From Bacillaceae bacterium OF18-1A (GTDB lineage: Bacteria > Bacillota > Bacilli > Bacillales > Bacillaceae_G): a DNA stretch of 64,000 nt. Of this stretch, positions 1 through 8,000 are shown piece by piece (position 1 is the stretch's first letter; each line of letters opens with the position of its first letter). Position numbers and translations under genes: made by a program. The stretch lies in contig JAQEWB010000004.1 of NCBI GenBank assembly GCA_027694045.1, positions 248,001 through 312,000 on the forward strand, written 5' to 3'. The notes under the pieces are model-generated. The model was not told where the DNA came from. It was given only the letters and a program-made list of their open reading frames with translations, and ran no database searches.

Positions 1-513
1 CCAATTTTGTATGTAATATTTGAATGTATAACAGGAAGTATATTTCTTCTTACCGTATATATAATTGGAATAGAACGAGAGCTCATCACCATCTTATCTC
101 TTTTTTCGTTACTTCTAATTGTTTCAGTTACAGATTACATATATATGTTGATTCCAAATCGTATTTTAATTACATTTGCTTTACTGTTTATTATGGAATG
201 TATTTTCGTACCGTTAGTTACTTGGATAGACAGTATAATTGGCAGTGGAATTATATTTATTTTGTTATATGGTATGCAAAAGGTCTATCCAGAAGGGCTT
301 GGCGGAGGGGATGTAAAATTACTTTCTTTACTTGGATATGTGATAGGAATGGAAGGGATTTTTATGACTTTATTTTTAGCATCCTGCTGTAGTCTTTGTT
401 TTTTGGGAATGGGTATCATATTAAAGCGTATAGAAAGAAGAAGTCCAATCCCATTTGGGCCATTTATTAGCCTTGGGGCAATATGTTATGTGTTGATCGT
501 ATATGCAAAGTAG
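1..513 (+). CDS. comC: Prepilin peptidase, C-terminal part (5' end outside window)
   Basis: The frame is open from the first base, so the gene starts upstream of the window. The visible 170 residues are several hydrophobic segments with the two aspartates expected of type IV prepilin peptidases (A24 family): one in the VTDYIY segment and one in the GGGDVKLL motif. These membrane aspartyl proteases cleave the leader from prepilin-like ComG pseudopilins and are needed for DNA uptake in Bacillus. The N-terminal cysteine-rich methylase domain is not visible because of the cut. The stop is followed within 20 bp by the next gene, suggesting co-transcription. Confidence 0.9.
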   Translation, partial: PILYVIFECITGSIFLLTVYIIGIERELITILSLFSLLLIVSVTDYIYMLIPNRILITFALLFIMECIFVPLVTWIDSIIGSGIIFILLYGMQKVYPEGLGGGDVKLLSLLGYVIGMEGIFMTLFLASCCSLCFLGMGIILKRIERRSPIPFGPFISLGAICYVLIVYAK

Positions 514-529
514 GGAGGGGAAATAGTAA

Positions 530-841
530 ATGAATGTATATATGGATGATCAAAGAAACTGTCCATTTGGATATACGTTGGTAACTACAGTAGAATCTGC
601 AATACAAATTGTTAGGAAGTATGAGGTGAATATCGTTTCTCTCGACTTTAATATGGGATGGCGACAACAAAATGGATTAGATTTTGTAGAAACTTTCTGC
701 AAAGAGGGTTTATGTGCTAATGAGATTCATCTTCATACAAATGATGTTATCGGTATGCATAAAATGAAACAAAGGCTTGAGAAGGGGAAGGAGCAAGGTG
801 AAATTCACCCTCACTTTGTCGTTAAATATATAGGAAGCTAA
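530..841 (+). CDS. Receiver-like (cREC family) small protein
   Basis: This 103-residue protein begins MNVYMDDQRNCP and contains SLDFNMG, NGLDFVE and EIHLHTND segments. The pattern resembles the cyclic-phosphate-processing receiver-like domain (cREC), a REC-fold family with an early acidic patch and a central Asp. A GGGAGGGG ribosome binding site lies just upstream of the ATG, and the gene follows comC by 16 bp. The family assignment rests on motif recall; the biochemical role is not established here. Confidence 0.65.
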   Translation: MNVYMDDQRNCPFGYTLVTTVESAIQIVRKYEVNIVSLDFNMGWRQQNGLDFVETFCKEGLCANEIHLHTNDVIGMHKMKQRLEKGKEQGEIHPHFVVKYIGS

Positions 842-872
842 AAGCTCCAAAGTAACACCTTGGAGCTTTTAA
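841..872. terminator. Bidirectional terminator between convergent genes
   Basis: AAAGCTCCAA and TTGGAGCTTT form a stem with T-rich flanks on both sides. It lies between the convergent 3' ends of the cREC gene and the FNT transporter and overlaps the latter's stop codon. Confidence 0.8.
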
Positions 873-1720
873 TGTTTCATATGCGCTTGTAAAGGGATAA
901 TTTCTTCTTTTTGAGCTACTGCAATGTCAGTTTCTTCCTGTTTAACAGCAGGTGTTTTCTTTGTTAAGTAGTGGTACACCATACCGACAAATACTGATCC
1001 ACCAATAATGTTACCGATTGTAACAGGAATTAAGTTATGGATAGCACCTGAGAAAGAAATTGTTTCAGGATGCGGTGAAACTAAAGATAAAGCAAAGAGT
1101 GATAAGTTTGCAATGCTATGCTCGTAACCAGATAAGAAAAATGTGAAAACAAGTAGCATCATAACCATTATTTTTGCTGTGTCACCTTTTACTTGGGAAG
1201 GTAAGAAGCAAGCAAGGCAGACAAGCCAGTTACATAAAATTGCTTTAAAGAATAATTGCATTGTAGGTGTGTTCATTTTACCTTCAACGACTTTATTCAT
1301 TAAATGACCGTGATCAATTGCTTCGAAAATTCCAGTTGCGTAAAATATTAGGGCGAAGAATAAAGCGCCAGCCAAGTTACCTGCATAACAAGCAACCCAG
1401 TTACGAAGTGTATCAGAAATAGTTGTTTCTTTTCTTAAAGTTGCTACTGTGAAGTACATTGTATTTCCAGTAAACAATTCAGCACCGCCATATATAATAA
1501 GTACGAGTGCAACGCCGAAAAACATAGAGGCAGCTAAATAAGTTGCTGGTGAATCGGCAATGTGAAAAAAGTTTCCTAGTTTAAAACATAGTACAATAAT
1601 AAATCCGATATAAATACCTGCAAGCGCAGCGCGAATGAAATATTGCATTGGGCTTGTATCTAGCATTTGTTTTTTGCTCTTAGCCAGTTTGACGACGTAA
1701 TCTAATCCTTGTTCTAGCAT
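869..1720 (-). CDS. Formate/nitrite (FNT) family transporter, YwcJ-like
   Basis: This 283-residue protein has about six membrane segments and the FNT hallmarks, such as the GAELFTGNT and ACYAGNLAGA motifs. FNT proteins form pentameric channels for small monocarboxylates or nitrite. The ATG follows AAAGGAGCG. About 85 bp upstream is a near-perfect Rex operator, and further out a cre-like site. The Bacillus subtilis homologue ywcJ is a known Rex target, which supports a role in redox-controlled fermentative or anaerobic metabolism. The substrate cannot be read from sequence. Confidence 0.9.
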   Translation of the reverse strand: MLEQGLDYVVKLAKSKKQMLDTSPMQYFIRAALAGIYIGFIIVLCFKLGNFFHIADSPATYLAASMFFGVALVLIIYGGAELFTGNTMYFTVATLRKETTISDTLRNWVACYAGNLAGALFFALIFYATGIFEAIDHGHLMNKVVEGKMNTPTMQLFFKAILCNWLVCLACFLPSQVKGDTAKIMVMMLLVFTFFLSGYEHSIANLSLFALSLVSPHPETISFSGAIHNLIPVTIGNIIGGSVFVGMVYHYLTKKTPAVKQEETDIAVAQKEEIIPLQAHMKH

Positions 1721-1804
1721 GAGTAATACGCTCCTTTAGTACATCTTCTATAAATACTCCTTATATGAATAAAGTACATGGAATTGTTCTTAGTTTCAAT
1801 AAGT

Positions 1805-1822
1805 TTGTGCAATATTTCACAA
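1805..1822. promoter_or_regulatory. Rex (or Fnr-like) operator upstream of the FNT gene
   Basis: TTGTGCAATATTTCACAA differs at one position from the Rex palindrome TTGTGAAATATTTCACAA. It also fits an Fnr/Crp-type TGTGA-N6-TCACA site with one mismatch. It lies just upstream of a possible -35 TTGAAA (1794-1799) with TACTTT 17 bp further on, reading towards the FNT gene. Rex is favoured because ywcJ is a Rex target in B. subtilis. Confidence 0.65.
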
Positions 1823-1841
1823 AAAGGACATACATACATTA

Positions 1842-1855
1842 AGAAAACGTTTACA
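1842..1855 (-). promoter_or_regulatory. Candidate cre (CcpA) site upstream of the FNT gene
   Basis: On the minus strand TGTAAACGTTTTCT matches 13 of 14 positions of the cre consensus TGWAANCGNTNWCA. It lies about 20 bp beyond the Rex-like site, so the gene may respond to both carbon and redox state. Confidence 0.5.
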
Positions 1856-1908
1856 AAAGGTAGTATAATGGAATTTTTTCTGGACATTGAGAGGAGGAAG
1901 GAAAAAAG

Positions 1909-1936
1909 AAAAAGCGCTGTAATTACAGCGCTTTTT
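1909..1936. terminator. Terminator containing the terC stop codon
   Basis: AAAAAGCGCTGTAA and TTACAGCGCTTTTT form a perfect 14-bp inverted repeat. The TAA stop of the TerC gene lies inside it. Confidence 0.85.
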
Positions 1937-2717
1937 CGTCTAAATTCTTTTCTACTTTTACTTCTACTTCTTTCGAGAAGAACCAACCGCCAACTGCGAT
2001 TGCAATTAATACACCCCAGAATGTAAGTTTCCATGGAGTAGATTCTGGGAATGAATGTGGCAGAACACCTAATGCAGGGTGCGCTAACGTATAAACTGCT
2101 AATTTCACACCAACCCATCCTACAATTAAAAATGCTGCCGTTTCAAGTCCTGGTTTACGTTTTAAAATCTGTACGAAAGCAGATGCTGCAAATCGCATAA
2201 TAACTAAACCGATAAGTCCGCCTGCAAAGATAACAAAGAATTGACCCGCATCAAGGCTACCAATTGTACCTAACCCTGTTTTCGGTAAAGTCATTGCTAA
2301 CGCAACAGCAGCTAAAATTGAGTCAACTGCGAAGGCGATATCTGCAACTTCGACTTTGAATACAGTCCACCAAAAGTTTTCCTGTTTTTTCTCTGATTCT
2401 TTTTCTTCTGTTTCTTCATGTGTATTCTTTTTAACATATGTTTTAAATAAGTGATTACCAGCGATAAACATAAGATAAATCGCACCAATTGCTTGAACTT
2501 GCCATACATCGACTAGGAATGAAATTATAAATAACGATCCGAATCGGAAAACAAATGCCCCCGCTAATCCGTAGAATAGTGCTTTCTTTCTTTTGTCTTC
2601 TGGTAAATGTTTTACCATAATTGCAAGAACAAGAGCGTTATCAGCCGCTAAAATCCCTTCTAGTGCAATTAGGATGAGTAATACCCAACCATACTCCAAT
2701 AATAATGATACATCCAT
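1923..2717 (-). CDS. TerC family integral membrane protein, probable Mn2+ exporter
   Basis: This 264-residue TerC/YkoY-type protein has about seven membrane segments. It shows the family's acidic intramembrane motifs EGILAADNALV and VADIAFAVDSI. A charged linker (many E and K) splits the two halves. The ATG at 2717 is chosen over the one at 2723 because AGGAG is spaced 7 bases from it. Bacillus TerC homologues (YkoY, YceF) metallate secreted enzymes or export manganese. The yybP-ykoY riboswitch directly upstream supports a manganese role. Confidence 0.92.
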   Translation of the reverse strand: MDVSLLLEYGWVLLILIALEGILAADNALVLAIMVKHLPEDKRKKALFYGLAGAFVFRFGSLFIISFLVDVWQVQAIGAIYLMFIAGNHLFKTYVKKNTHEETEEKESEKKQENFWWTVFKVEVADIAFAVDSILAAVALAMTLPKTGLGTIGSLDAGQFFVIFAGGLIGLVIMRFAASAFVQILKRKPGLETAAFLIVGWVGVKLAVYTLAHPALGVLPHSFPESTPWKLTFWGVLIAIAVGGWFFSKEVEVKVEKNLDEKAL

Positions 2718-2791
2718 GTACATTCTCCTCTCATTTCTATAAGTACTAAATAAGTGAAGAAGTTCCCCACTATTTAGTTTCCCCACACTCC

Positions 2792-2853
2792 TGCCTATTA
2801 ACGCTGGAAGAATTTGGTAAGAATACAAAAAAGACCTCTGCCGTTAATAGGCA
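2792..2853 (-). promoter_or_regulatory. Inverted repeat linking riboswitch terminator to downstream leader
   Basis: TGCCTATTAACG at 2792-2803 is perfectly complementary to CGTTAATAGGCA at 2842-2853. The latter strand includes the loop and part of the stem of the riboswitch terminator. The pairing would compete with that hairpin once polymerase has passed it. A further hairpin (ACTAAATA...TATTTAGT, about 2749-2779) lies before the ribosome binding site. Confidence 0.55.
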
Positions 2854-2966
2854 AAGGTCTTGCTAGACATATGTAATAAAAATGCCAACAAAGCCGGAAG
2901 AACTAAGTTCTACGTAATGACGACTTTGTTTCCAAGAAATATTCTTGGACGCTACTCCCCTTTGGA
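2826..2966 (-). promoter_or_regulatory. yybP-ykoY manganese riboswitch with terminator
   Basis: Read on the minus strand the leader begins AAAGGGGAGTAGC (2963-2951). It continues with a stem-loop, GGCTTTGTTGGCAT, and a final AGACCTTTGCC...GGCAGAGGTCT hairpin followed by TTTTTT. These are the conserved elements of the yybP-ykoY class, which senses Mn2+ and switches TerC-type genes on by preventing termination. The regulated gene is the TerC protein that starts at 2717. Confidence 0.92.
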
Positions 2967-3010
2967 GATATGTTATTGTATTCTCATTATATGGATAATT
3001 TATACGGTTG

Positions 3011-4330
3011 TCAACCTGTTAAAATATCTTCGTTTGGATATTTTATTTTTCTTTTCTTTTTCCGAGCAAATGAAAAAGCCAATGTTAAAGGACCCATTTT
3101 TCCAAAGAACATCATAAAGATAATAATAGTTTTTCCGATAATAGTTAAATGGGGCGTTAAATTCATGCTGAGGCCGACGGTTCCAAATGCAGAAAATACT
3201 TCGAAAGCACTCATCAATAGCGGAACTCGCTCAGTAATACTTAAAATTAAAATAGAAAAAAAGATAAATGAAATGGAAATAATGGTAATGGTTAATGATT
3301 TGACAATGAGAGTATCTTTAATGGATTTTTTAAACACAACAATATCATCTTGTTCTTGTAAAAATTTAAACACACCAAAGAACATGATTAAAAATGTTGT
3401 TAACTTAATTCCGCCACCAGTTGAAGCACTACCAGCACCAATAAACATAAGAAGCATCATTAATAGAAGGGAAGGCTTTGATAATGCAGAAATATCAACA
3501 GTGTTAAATCCGGCAGTGCGCGTCGAAATCGCTTGAAAGTAAGCAGCCATTCCTTCTTCAAACGGGGTAAATCCCTTCATAGAAAGAGAATTATGGAACT
3601 CGAATATAAAAATAAAACCAGTAGCAATAATATTGATGACTAGAGTAGAAGAGAGCATAAGTTTTGAATGCAAAGTAAGTTTTTTAAAGTTCTTTTTTCT
3701 TTTTATATCTACGATTACGGTAAAACCAATCCCACCTAAAATAATAAGAGAAGAAATAACGAGATTGACGAGAATACTGTGAGAATGAGACATTAAATTA
3801 TCGCTCCACACGGAAAAACCAGCGTTGTTAAAAGCGGAAATCGAATGAAAAAAACTATAATATACTCCTTTAGTAATTCCGTATTTTGGTATCCATTCGA
3901 TAGAAAGAAGTAAAGTAGCGATACATTCGACTGTAAAAGAGAATAGAAATAATGATTTGGCAAGACGAATGACACCGCCGATATTCGTTTGATTTAGTGC
4001 TTGTTGCAGTAAAATACGATTTTGAAGGCCGATTTTTCTACCGAGCATAATGGCAATTAAAACAGCAAAACTCATAATGCCAAGTCCGCCTACTTGTATA
4101 AGGGTTAAAATGACACATTGCCCAAACAAAGTAAATACTTTTCCAGTGTCTACCACCCCAAGACCAGTAACAGTACAAGCAGAAACTGTTGTAAATAAAG
4201 CATCGATCCATGAAATAGACGTTGTAGTAGCAATTGGCAGTTTTAATAAGCACGTACCGACAATTGATAACAAAATAAAAGATAAGGTGAGAACGCGGGG
4301 AGGACTCATACTAATGCTAATCCGTTTCAT
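3011..4330 (-). CDS. TrkH/KtrB family potassium uptake channel subunit
   Basis: This 439-residue membrane protein has four K+-channel-like repeats. The selectivity-filter segments are visible as VTGLGV, NNAGFSV, RTAGFNT and GTVGLSM. It belongs to the Ktr branch, which normally works with a cytoplasmic KtrA/KtrC RCK subunit; no such gene is adjacent. The ATG follows AAAGGAACG. The C-terminus is lysine-rich. Assignment to KtrB or KtrD needs alignment. Confidence 0.92.
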   Translation of the reverse strand: MKRISISMSPPRVLTLSFILLSIVGTCLLKLPIATTTSISWIDALFTTVSACTVTGLGVVDTGKVFTLFGQCVILTLIQVGGLGIMSFAVLIAIMLGRKIGLQNRILLQQALNQTNIGGVIRLAKSLFLFSFTVECIATLLLSIEWIPKYGITKGVYYSFFHSISAFNNAGFSVWSDNLMSHSHSILVNLVISSLIILGGIGFTVIVDIKRKKNFKKLTLHSKLMLSSTLVINIIATGFIFIFEFHNSLSMKGFTPFEEGMAAYFQAISTRTAGFNTVDISALSKPSLLLMMLLMFIGAGSASTGGGIKLTTFLIMFFGVFKFLQEQDDIVVFKKSIKDTLIVKSLTITIISISFIFFSILILSITERVPLLMSAFEVFSAFGTVGLSMNLTPHLTIIGKTIIIFMMFFGKMGPLTLAFSFARKKKRKIKYPNEDILTG

Positions 4331-4394
4331 GTCACATATCGTTCCTTTCGGTTTGCTCTTACTAGTATGTGAAAAAGCACTAATATGTATGTTA

Positions 4395-4427
4395 AAAATA
4401 GAAAGAGGCAGAGAATATCTGCCTCTA
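4395..4427 (-). terminator. Terminator after the SASP gene
   Basis: On the minus strand AGAGGCAGATATTCTCTGCCTCT folds into a hairpin followed by a T-rich run (TTCTATTTTT). Confidence 0.7.
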
Positions 4428-4444
4428 AGCCATATGTTATAGGA

Positions 4445-4630
4445 TTATCCACGTAATTGCTGTTGAGCTAAAGCAACAAGACGTTTTGTTACTTCACCGC
4501 CAACTGATCCGTTAGATCGAGATGCTGTATTAGATCCTAAGTTTACACCAAATTCTTGTGCAATTTCATATTTGAATTGTTCAAGTGCTTGTTCTGCACC
4601 TGGAACTAATAATTTGTTTGTTTTTACCAT
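4445..4630 (-). CDS. Alpha/beta-type small acid-soluble spore protein
   Basis: This 61-residue protein begins [20 protein letters not shown] and contains [12 protein letters not shown], which includes the GPR protease cleavage region. It also has the conserved [14 protein letters not shown] segment. SASPs coat forespore DNA and protect it from damage. The ATG at 4630 is favoured because AAGGATG lies at a workable distance. Expression is expected in the forespore under sigma G, but no convincing sigma-G promoter was identified by eye. Confidence 0.95.
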   Translation of the reverse strand: MVKTNKLLVPGAEQALEQFKYEIAQEFGVNLGSNTASRSNGSVGGEVTKRLVALAQQQLRG

Positions 4631-4756
4631 GTTGATACACATCCTTATGAGTAATCCAATTTAGCTAAGCACTATCTAAACTGGTAACGTTATTTTATGT
4701 GGAAACGACGTGCTCATACCCGGAAGTAATCGGTGTGATTAGAAGTTCTTGGATAG

Positions 4757-4789
4757 AAAAAAAGAGTAGCAAATTTGCTACTCTTTTTT
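4757..4789 (-). terminator. Terminator overlapping the phaJ stop
   Basis: AAAAAAGAGTAGC and GCTACTCTTTTTT form a strong stem around AAATTT. The TAG stop of phaJ lies in the stem. Confidence 0.85.
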
Positions 4790-5221
4790 CAATATTGTCG
4801 CTGTACCTTCCACGACAATATCACCTGATTGATTATAAATGTTTGTTTGTAATGTAATGATCTTTTTATCATCCCGCTTTTTAATGACTTCTGCCACTAC
4901 ACGAAGTGTATCGCCGATTTTGACAGGAGCACGGAATGAAACGTTTTGAGATAAATAAATCGTGTTTTTGCCAGGAAGTTTCGTTCCAAGAATAGTAGAA
5001 ATAAAACTGGAAACGAGCATGCCATGAGCAATACGCTCTTTAAACATTGTCGTTTTTGCAAATGAATCTAAAATATGAATGGGATTTACATCACCAGTCA
5101 ATTTTGCAAAATTGATAACGTCCTCATCCGTAATTTGTTTTGTTAATGATGCTTGGTCACCGACTTGAATCTCATCATAACGAAGCTCCGGTACAGTTTG
5201 TGCTTCTTGAAATGGATTCAT
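4778..5221 (-). CDS. phaJ: (R)-specific enoyl-CoA hydratase
   Basis: This 147-residue MaoC-like hot-dog protein hydrates enoyl-CoA from beta-oxidation to (R)-3-hydroxyacyl-CoA, the substrate of PHA synthase. The hydratase-2 signature is visible as LTGDVNPIHILDSFA, with the catalytic Asp and His, followed by ERIAHGML. The ATG at 5221 follows a strong AAGGAGGACAAA. The longer frame upstream of it has no ribosome site. It is last in the phaQ-phaP-phaJ series, the arrangement known in Bacillus PHA clusters. Confidence 0.93.
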   Translation of the reverse strand: MNPFQEAQTVPELRYDEIQVGDQASLTKQITDEDVINFAKLTGDVNPIHILDSFAKTTMFKERIAHGMLVSSFISTILGTKLPGKNTIYLSQNVSFRAPVKIGDTLRVVAEVIKKRDDKKIITLQTNIYNQSGDIVVEGTATILKKE

Positions 5222-5322
5222 TTTGTCCTCCTTCTTTTCCATATCGAAAAATGCCAGCCATCTTGATGTAGTAGGAGGAAGAAAGAGTTTTGTTTGTGCT
5301 GCAGTTAGCTCCCACATTTTTC

Positions 5323-5847
5323 TTACTTGATGGAAGTAAATAGATTTTTTGAACTTTCTTCGAATTGCTTTGTGAGCTCCAATTGTTTTGACTTGAACTC
5401 TTCCAAAAAACCTTCTAACTGTTTTTGAACCTCTTCACGTTGTAATTGTTGTTGTTCAATAAATTGTTTTGTTGTTTCTTCAAATTGACCACTTGTTTGT
5501 GTAAGAATTGACAAAGATGTTTTAGTAGGAGAAACGGTAAGCTGATGAATATGAGCAGAAAGTTCATTCCACTTGTCTTGCCACTCGTTAATTTGATCAT
5601 TTAAGGAGTTTCCAGTTAATTGTTTCACATAATCTGTATATTGGTTGTTGAATTGAGCAGTGAATTGTTGTAGTTCTTTTTCTAGTTCATCTACTCCTGA
5701 TGTTAATTTATGCAAAGCGTCTTGTTGTTGTTTTAACGTTTCTAAAGTAAGTTGCTCTAATTGTTTCCCTGCTGAAGAGAAAAGGGAAAGAGATTGAGAC
5801 CAGTTTTTCCAAAATGCATCGACCAATTCGTATGGTTTAGTTTCCAT
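5323..5847 (-). CDS. phaP: Phasin (PHA granule surface protein)
   Basis: This 174-residue protein is rich in Gln, Leu, Lys and Glu and almost entirely helical or coiled coil, as expected for Bacillus PhaP. It begins METKPYELVDAFWKNWSQSL. Phasins coat PHA granules and control their number and size. It sits between phaQ and phaJ. Its low-complexity Q/E-rich composition is typical of the family. Confidence 0.92.
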   Translation of the reverse strand: METKPYELVDAFWKNWSQSLSLFSSAGKQLEQLTLETLKQQQDALHKLTSGVDELEKELQQFTAQFNNQYTDYVKQLTGNSLNDQINEWQDKWNELSAHIHQLTVSPTKTSLSILTQTSGQFEETTKQFIEQQQLQREEVQKQLEGFLEEFKSKQLELTKQFEESSKNLFTSIK

Positions 5848-5889
5848 TATTTGACCCCCAAATGTTTTTTTGCATATTGTGAACGCAGA

Positions 5890-6342
5890 TTACTCTGCTG
5901 TACCACCAGGTGAAGATGAAGAATCCTTTTCATCCTTGTCTGGAGAAGTGGCGAATGGAAAGAATGCGTTCGTATATAACGTAAAAAACGTCCGCAGCAT
6001 ATTTTGGTAATGCTCAAAAGAAGTTGCACATGTTGCTAAATATTTCTCTCCATATTCAGTTAAAGAATAAATTCTTTTCGCTGGCCCTCCTTCGCTTGTA
6101 TCCCAAGTAGAAGAAATAAGATTTTCCTTTTCTAATTTGCGTAATGTTCTATATACATTACCTTGGTCAACAGAAGAAAAGCCGATATCCATTAGCATTT
6201 GAATAAGTTTGTAACCATGAAGACTCCAGTCTTTTAGACAGAGAAGTAAGAAGGGAACTAAGAAGTTTTTTGGCATGGAGTTTGGTTGTTTCGCTTGGTT
6301 GTTTTCCAAGCTTTCGCGTTGTTCTGGTTCATTATGTAGCAT
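5890..6342 (-). CDS. phaQ: PadR-like regulator of PHA synthesis
   Basis: This 150-residue protein has a PadR-type winged helix with the LHGYKLIQML, VYRTLRKLE and GGPAKRIYSLT motifs. Its N-terminus is polar and its C-terminus acidic and Ser-rich. In Bacillus megaterium PhaQ represses the phasin operon and responds to PHA. It is first in the phaQPJ operon, divergent from phaRBC, so its operator is expected in 6343-6540. The ATG follows GAGGTGATG. Confidence 0.92.
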   Translation of the reverse strand: MLHNEPEQRESLENNQAKQPNSMPKNFLVPFLLLCLKDWSLHGYKLIQMLMDIGFSSVDQGNVYRTLRKLEKENLISSTWDTSEGGPAKRIYSLTEYGEKYLATCATSFEHYQNMLRTFFTLYTNAFFPFATSPDKDEKDSSSSPGGTAE

Positions 6343-6540
6343 GATTGTGCATCACCTCATGAATCAGTTAGATGGAATTTTTTGCTTATAAGTGCAATTT
6401 ACACCTATCTGTTTTTAAAGTCAATACATTTGTTAGAAAATAGAAAAAAATAAAATATATACTTGAAGTTTTATTCAGAATATTAGAAAATAGAGAATAG
6501 GTTGAATTGTTTCAAAAACGAAAAAGGGAGTGTAGGTAAA

Positions 6541-7023
6541 GTGATTGATCAAAAATTCGATCCACTACAAGCATGGAAAAATGCTTATGAACAAACCGAA
6601 ACATTTTGGGGAAAAGCGCTCAATGAAACAATTAAAACAGAAGAATATTCTGCTTGGATGGGCAGCGTTCTAGATTTGAATTTGTTTTATCAAAAAGCAT
6701 TAAATGATACGACAAAAAGTTATTTAGAACAGGTAAATGTACCAACGAAAGAGGATATTGCAAGAGTGGCTACGCTTGTTATTAACTTGGAAAATAAAGT
6801 AGATAACATCGAGGAGTTTTTAGAAGAGAAGGTAGAATCTATAGGACAAGCTCCTACATTAAAGCGTGATGTTACGAAAGTAAAACAAGACATTCGCACG
6901 TTAGAAACGAAAGTTGATCAAATTTTAGAATTGCTAGAAAAGCAAAATGCAGTACTAGCGAAACTACAAGAACCTGTAAAAGAAGAAGTAAAACCTGCAA
7001 ATAAGCCAGAAAATAAAAAATGA
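6541..7023 (+). CDS. phaR: Class IV PHA synthase subunit PhaR
   Basis: This 160-residue acidic helical protein begins MIDQKFDPLQAWKNAYEQTE. It pairs with PhaC to form the active class IV PHA synthase typical of Bacillus. The GTG at 6541 is chosen because AAAGGGAGTG lies 8 bases upstream and the product then matches known PhaR N-termini. The C-terminal third is a coiled coil with a Lys/Pro-rich tail. A weak hairpin (about 7048-7071) separates it from phaB and may attenuate downstream transcription. Confidence 0.93.
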   Translation: MIDQKFDPLQAWKNAYEQTETFWGKALNETIKTEEYSAWMGSVLDLNLFYQKALNDTTKSYLEQVNVPTKEDIARVATLVINLENKVDNIEEFLEEKVESIGQAPTLKRDVTKVKQDIRTLETKVDQILELLEKQNAVLAKLQEPVKEEVKPANKPENKK

Positions 7024-7047
7024 TAATCGCGCTTGTTTATAACATGT

Positions 7048-7071
7048 AAAAGAGAAGGGAGAATCTCTTTT
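7048..7071 (+). terminator. Weak hairpin between phaR and phaB
   Basis: AAAAGAGA and TCTCTTTT pair around an 8-base loop in the 149-bp phaR-phaB gap. There is no long T tract beyond the stem. It could be an attenuator or a processing site. Confidence 0.35.
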
Positions 7072-7172
7072 CTATATAAACAGCGAAACATAATTAATAT
7101 ATGGACTCCATAGTATGAGTACCAAAATGATTCATAATATTCGTTCACAAATTCATTTAAGGGGGAAAAGAA

Positions 7173-7916
7173 ATGGTTCAATTAAATGGCAAAGTAGCAA
7201 TCGTAACAGGTGGGGCAAAAGGAATTGGAAAAGCGATTACAGTAGCATTAGCACAAGAGGGAGCAAAAGTTGTTATTAACTATAATAGCAGTAAAGAAGC
7301 AGCTGAAAACTTAGTAAATGAACTAGGTAAAGAAGGTCATGACGTTTATGCAGTTCAAGCAGATGTTTCTAAAGTAGAAGATGCAAATCGCCTTGTAGAA
7401 GAAGCTGTGAATCATTTTGGTAAAGTGGATATTCTTGTTAATAATGCTGGTATTACAAGAGATCGTACATTCAAAAAGTTAAATCGTGAAGATTGGGAGC
7501 GCGTCATTGATGTGAATTTAAGCAGCGTATTTAACACAACAAGCGCGGTACTTCCATACATATCGGAAGCAGAAGAAGGAAGAATCATTAGCATTTCTTC
7601 TATCATTGGACAAGCTGGTGGATTTGGACAAACAAACTACTCAGCGGCAAAAGCAGGTATGTTAGGATTTACAAAATCATTAGCATTAGAACTTGCAAAA
7701 ACAAATGTAACTGTAAACGCTATTTGCCCAGGATTTATCGATACAGAAATGGTAGCAGAGGTACCAGAAGAAGTTCGTCAAAAAATCGTTTCTAAAATCC
7801 CGAAAAAACGTTTTGGTCAAGCTGAAGAAATTGCAAAAGGTGTAGTATACCTATGCCGTGACGGTGCATACATTACAGGTCAGCAATTAAATATTAACGG
7901 CGGATTATATATGTAA
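7173..7916 (+). CDS. phaB: Acetoacetyl-CoA reductase
   Basis: This 247-residue short-chain dehydrogenase reduces acetoacetyl-CoA to (R)-3-hydroxybutyryl-CoA with NADPH. The cofactor motif GGAKGIGKA is near the N-terminus. NNAGITRD and the Ser (ISSIIG) / Tyr-Lys (NYSAAKAG) catalytic residues are all present. The ATG follows AAGGGGGAAAAGAA. It lies between phaR and phaC, which fixes its role in PHB synthesis as opposed to fatty acid synthesis by the similar FabG. Confidence 0.95.
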   Translation: MVQLNGKVAIVTGGAKGIGKAITVALAQEGAKVVINYNSSKEAAENLVNELGKEGHDVYAVQADVSKVEDANRLVEEAVNHFGKVDILVNNAGITRDRTFKKLNREDWERVIDVNLSSVFNTTSAVLPYISEAEEGRIISISSIIGQAGGFGQTNYSAAKAGMLGFTKSLALELAKTNVTVNAICPGFIDTEMVAEVPEEVRQKIVSKIPKKRFGQAEEIAKGVVYLCRDGAYITGQQLNINGGLYM

Positions 7917-8000
7917 TGAAGTAAGAAGAAAGTGCATATCCATAGCAGGAATGCACTTCTTTCTTTAAAAAGGAAATTGACCAAAAAGGAGATAGAAAAA

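Noticed and set aside
24..392. Alternative-frame ORFs over comC and many antisense ORFs elsewhere
   Set aside because: They lack ribosome sites and recognisable protein features and lie within strongly supported genes on the other frame or strand.
3011..4330. c-di-AMP (ydaO) riboswitch before the Ktr-type genes
   Set aside because: The leaders at 4331-4440 and 10374-10396 are too short and lack the motif; the first holds only the SASP terminator.
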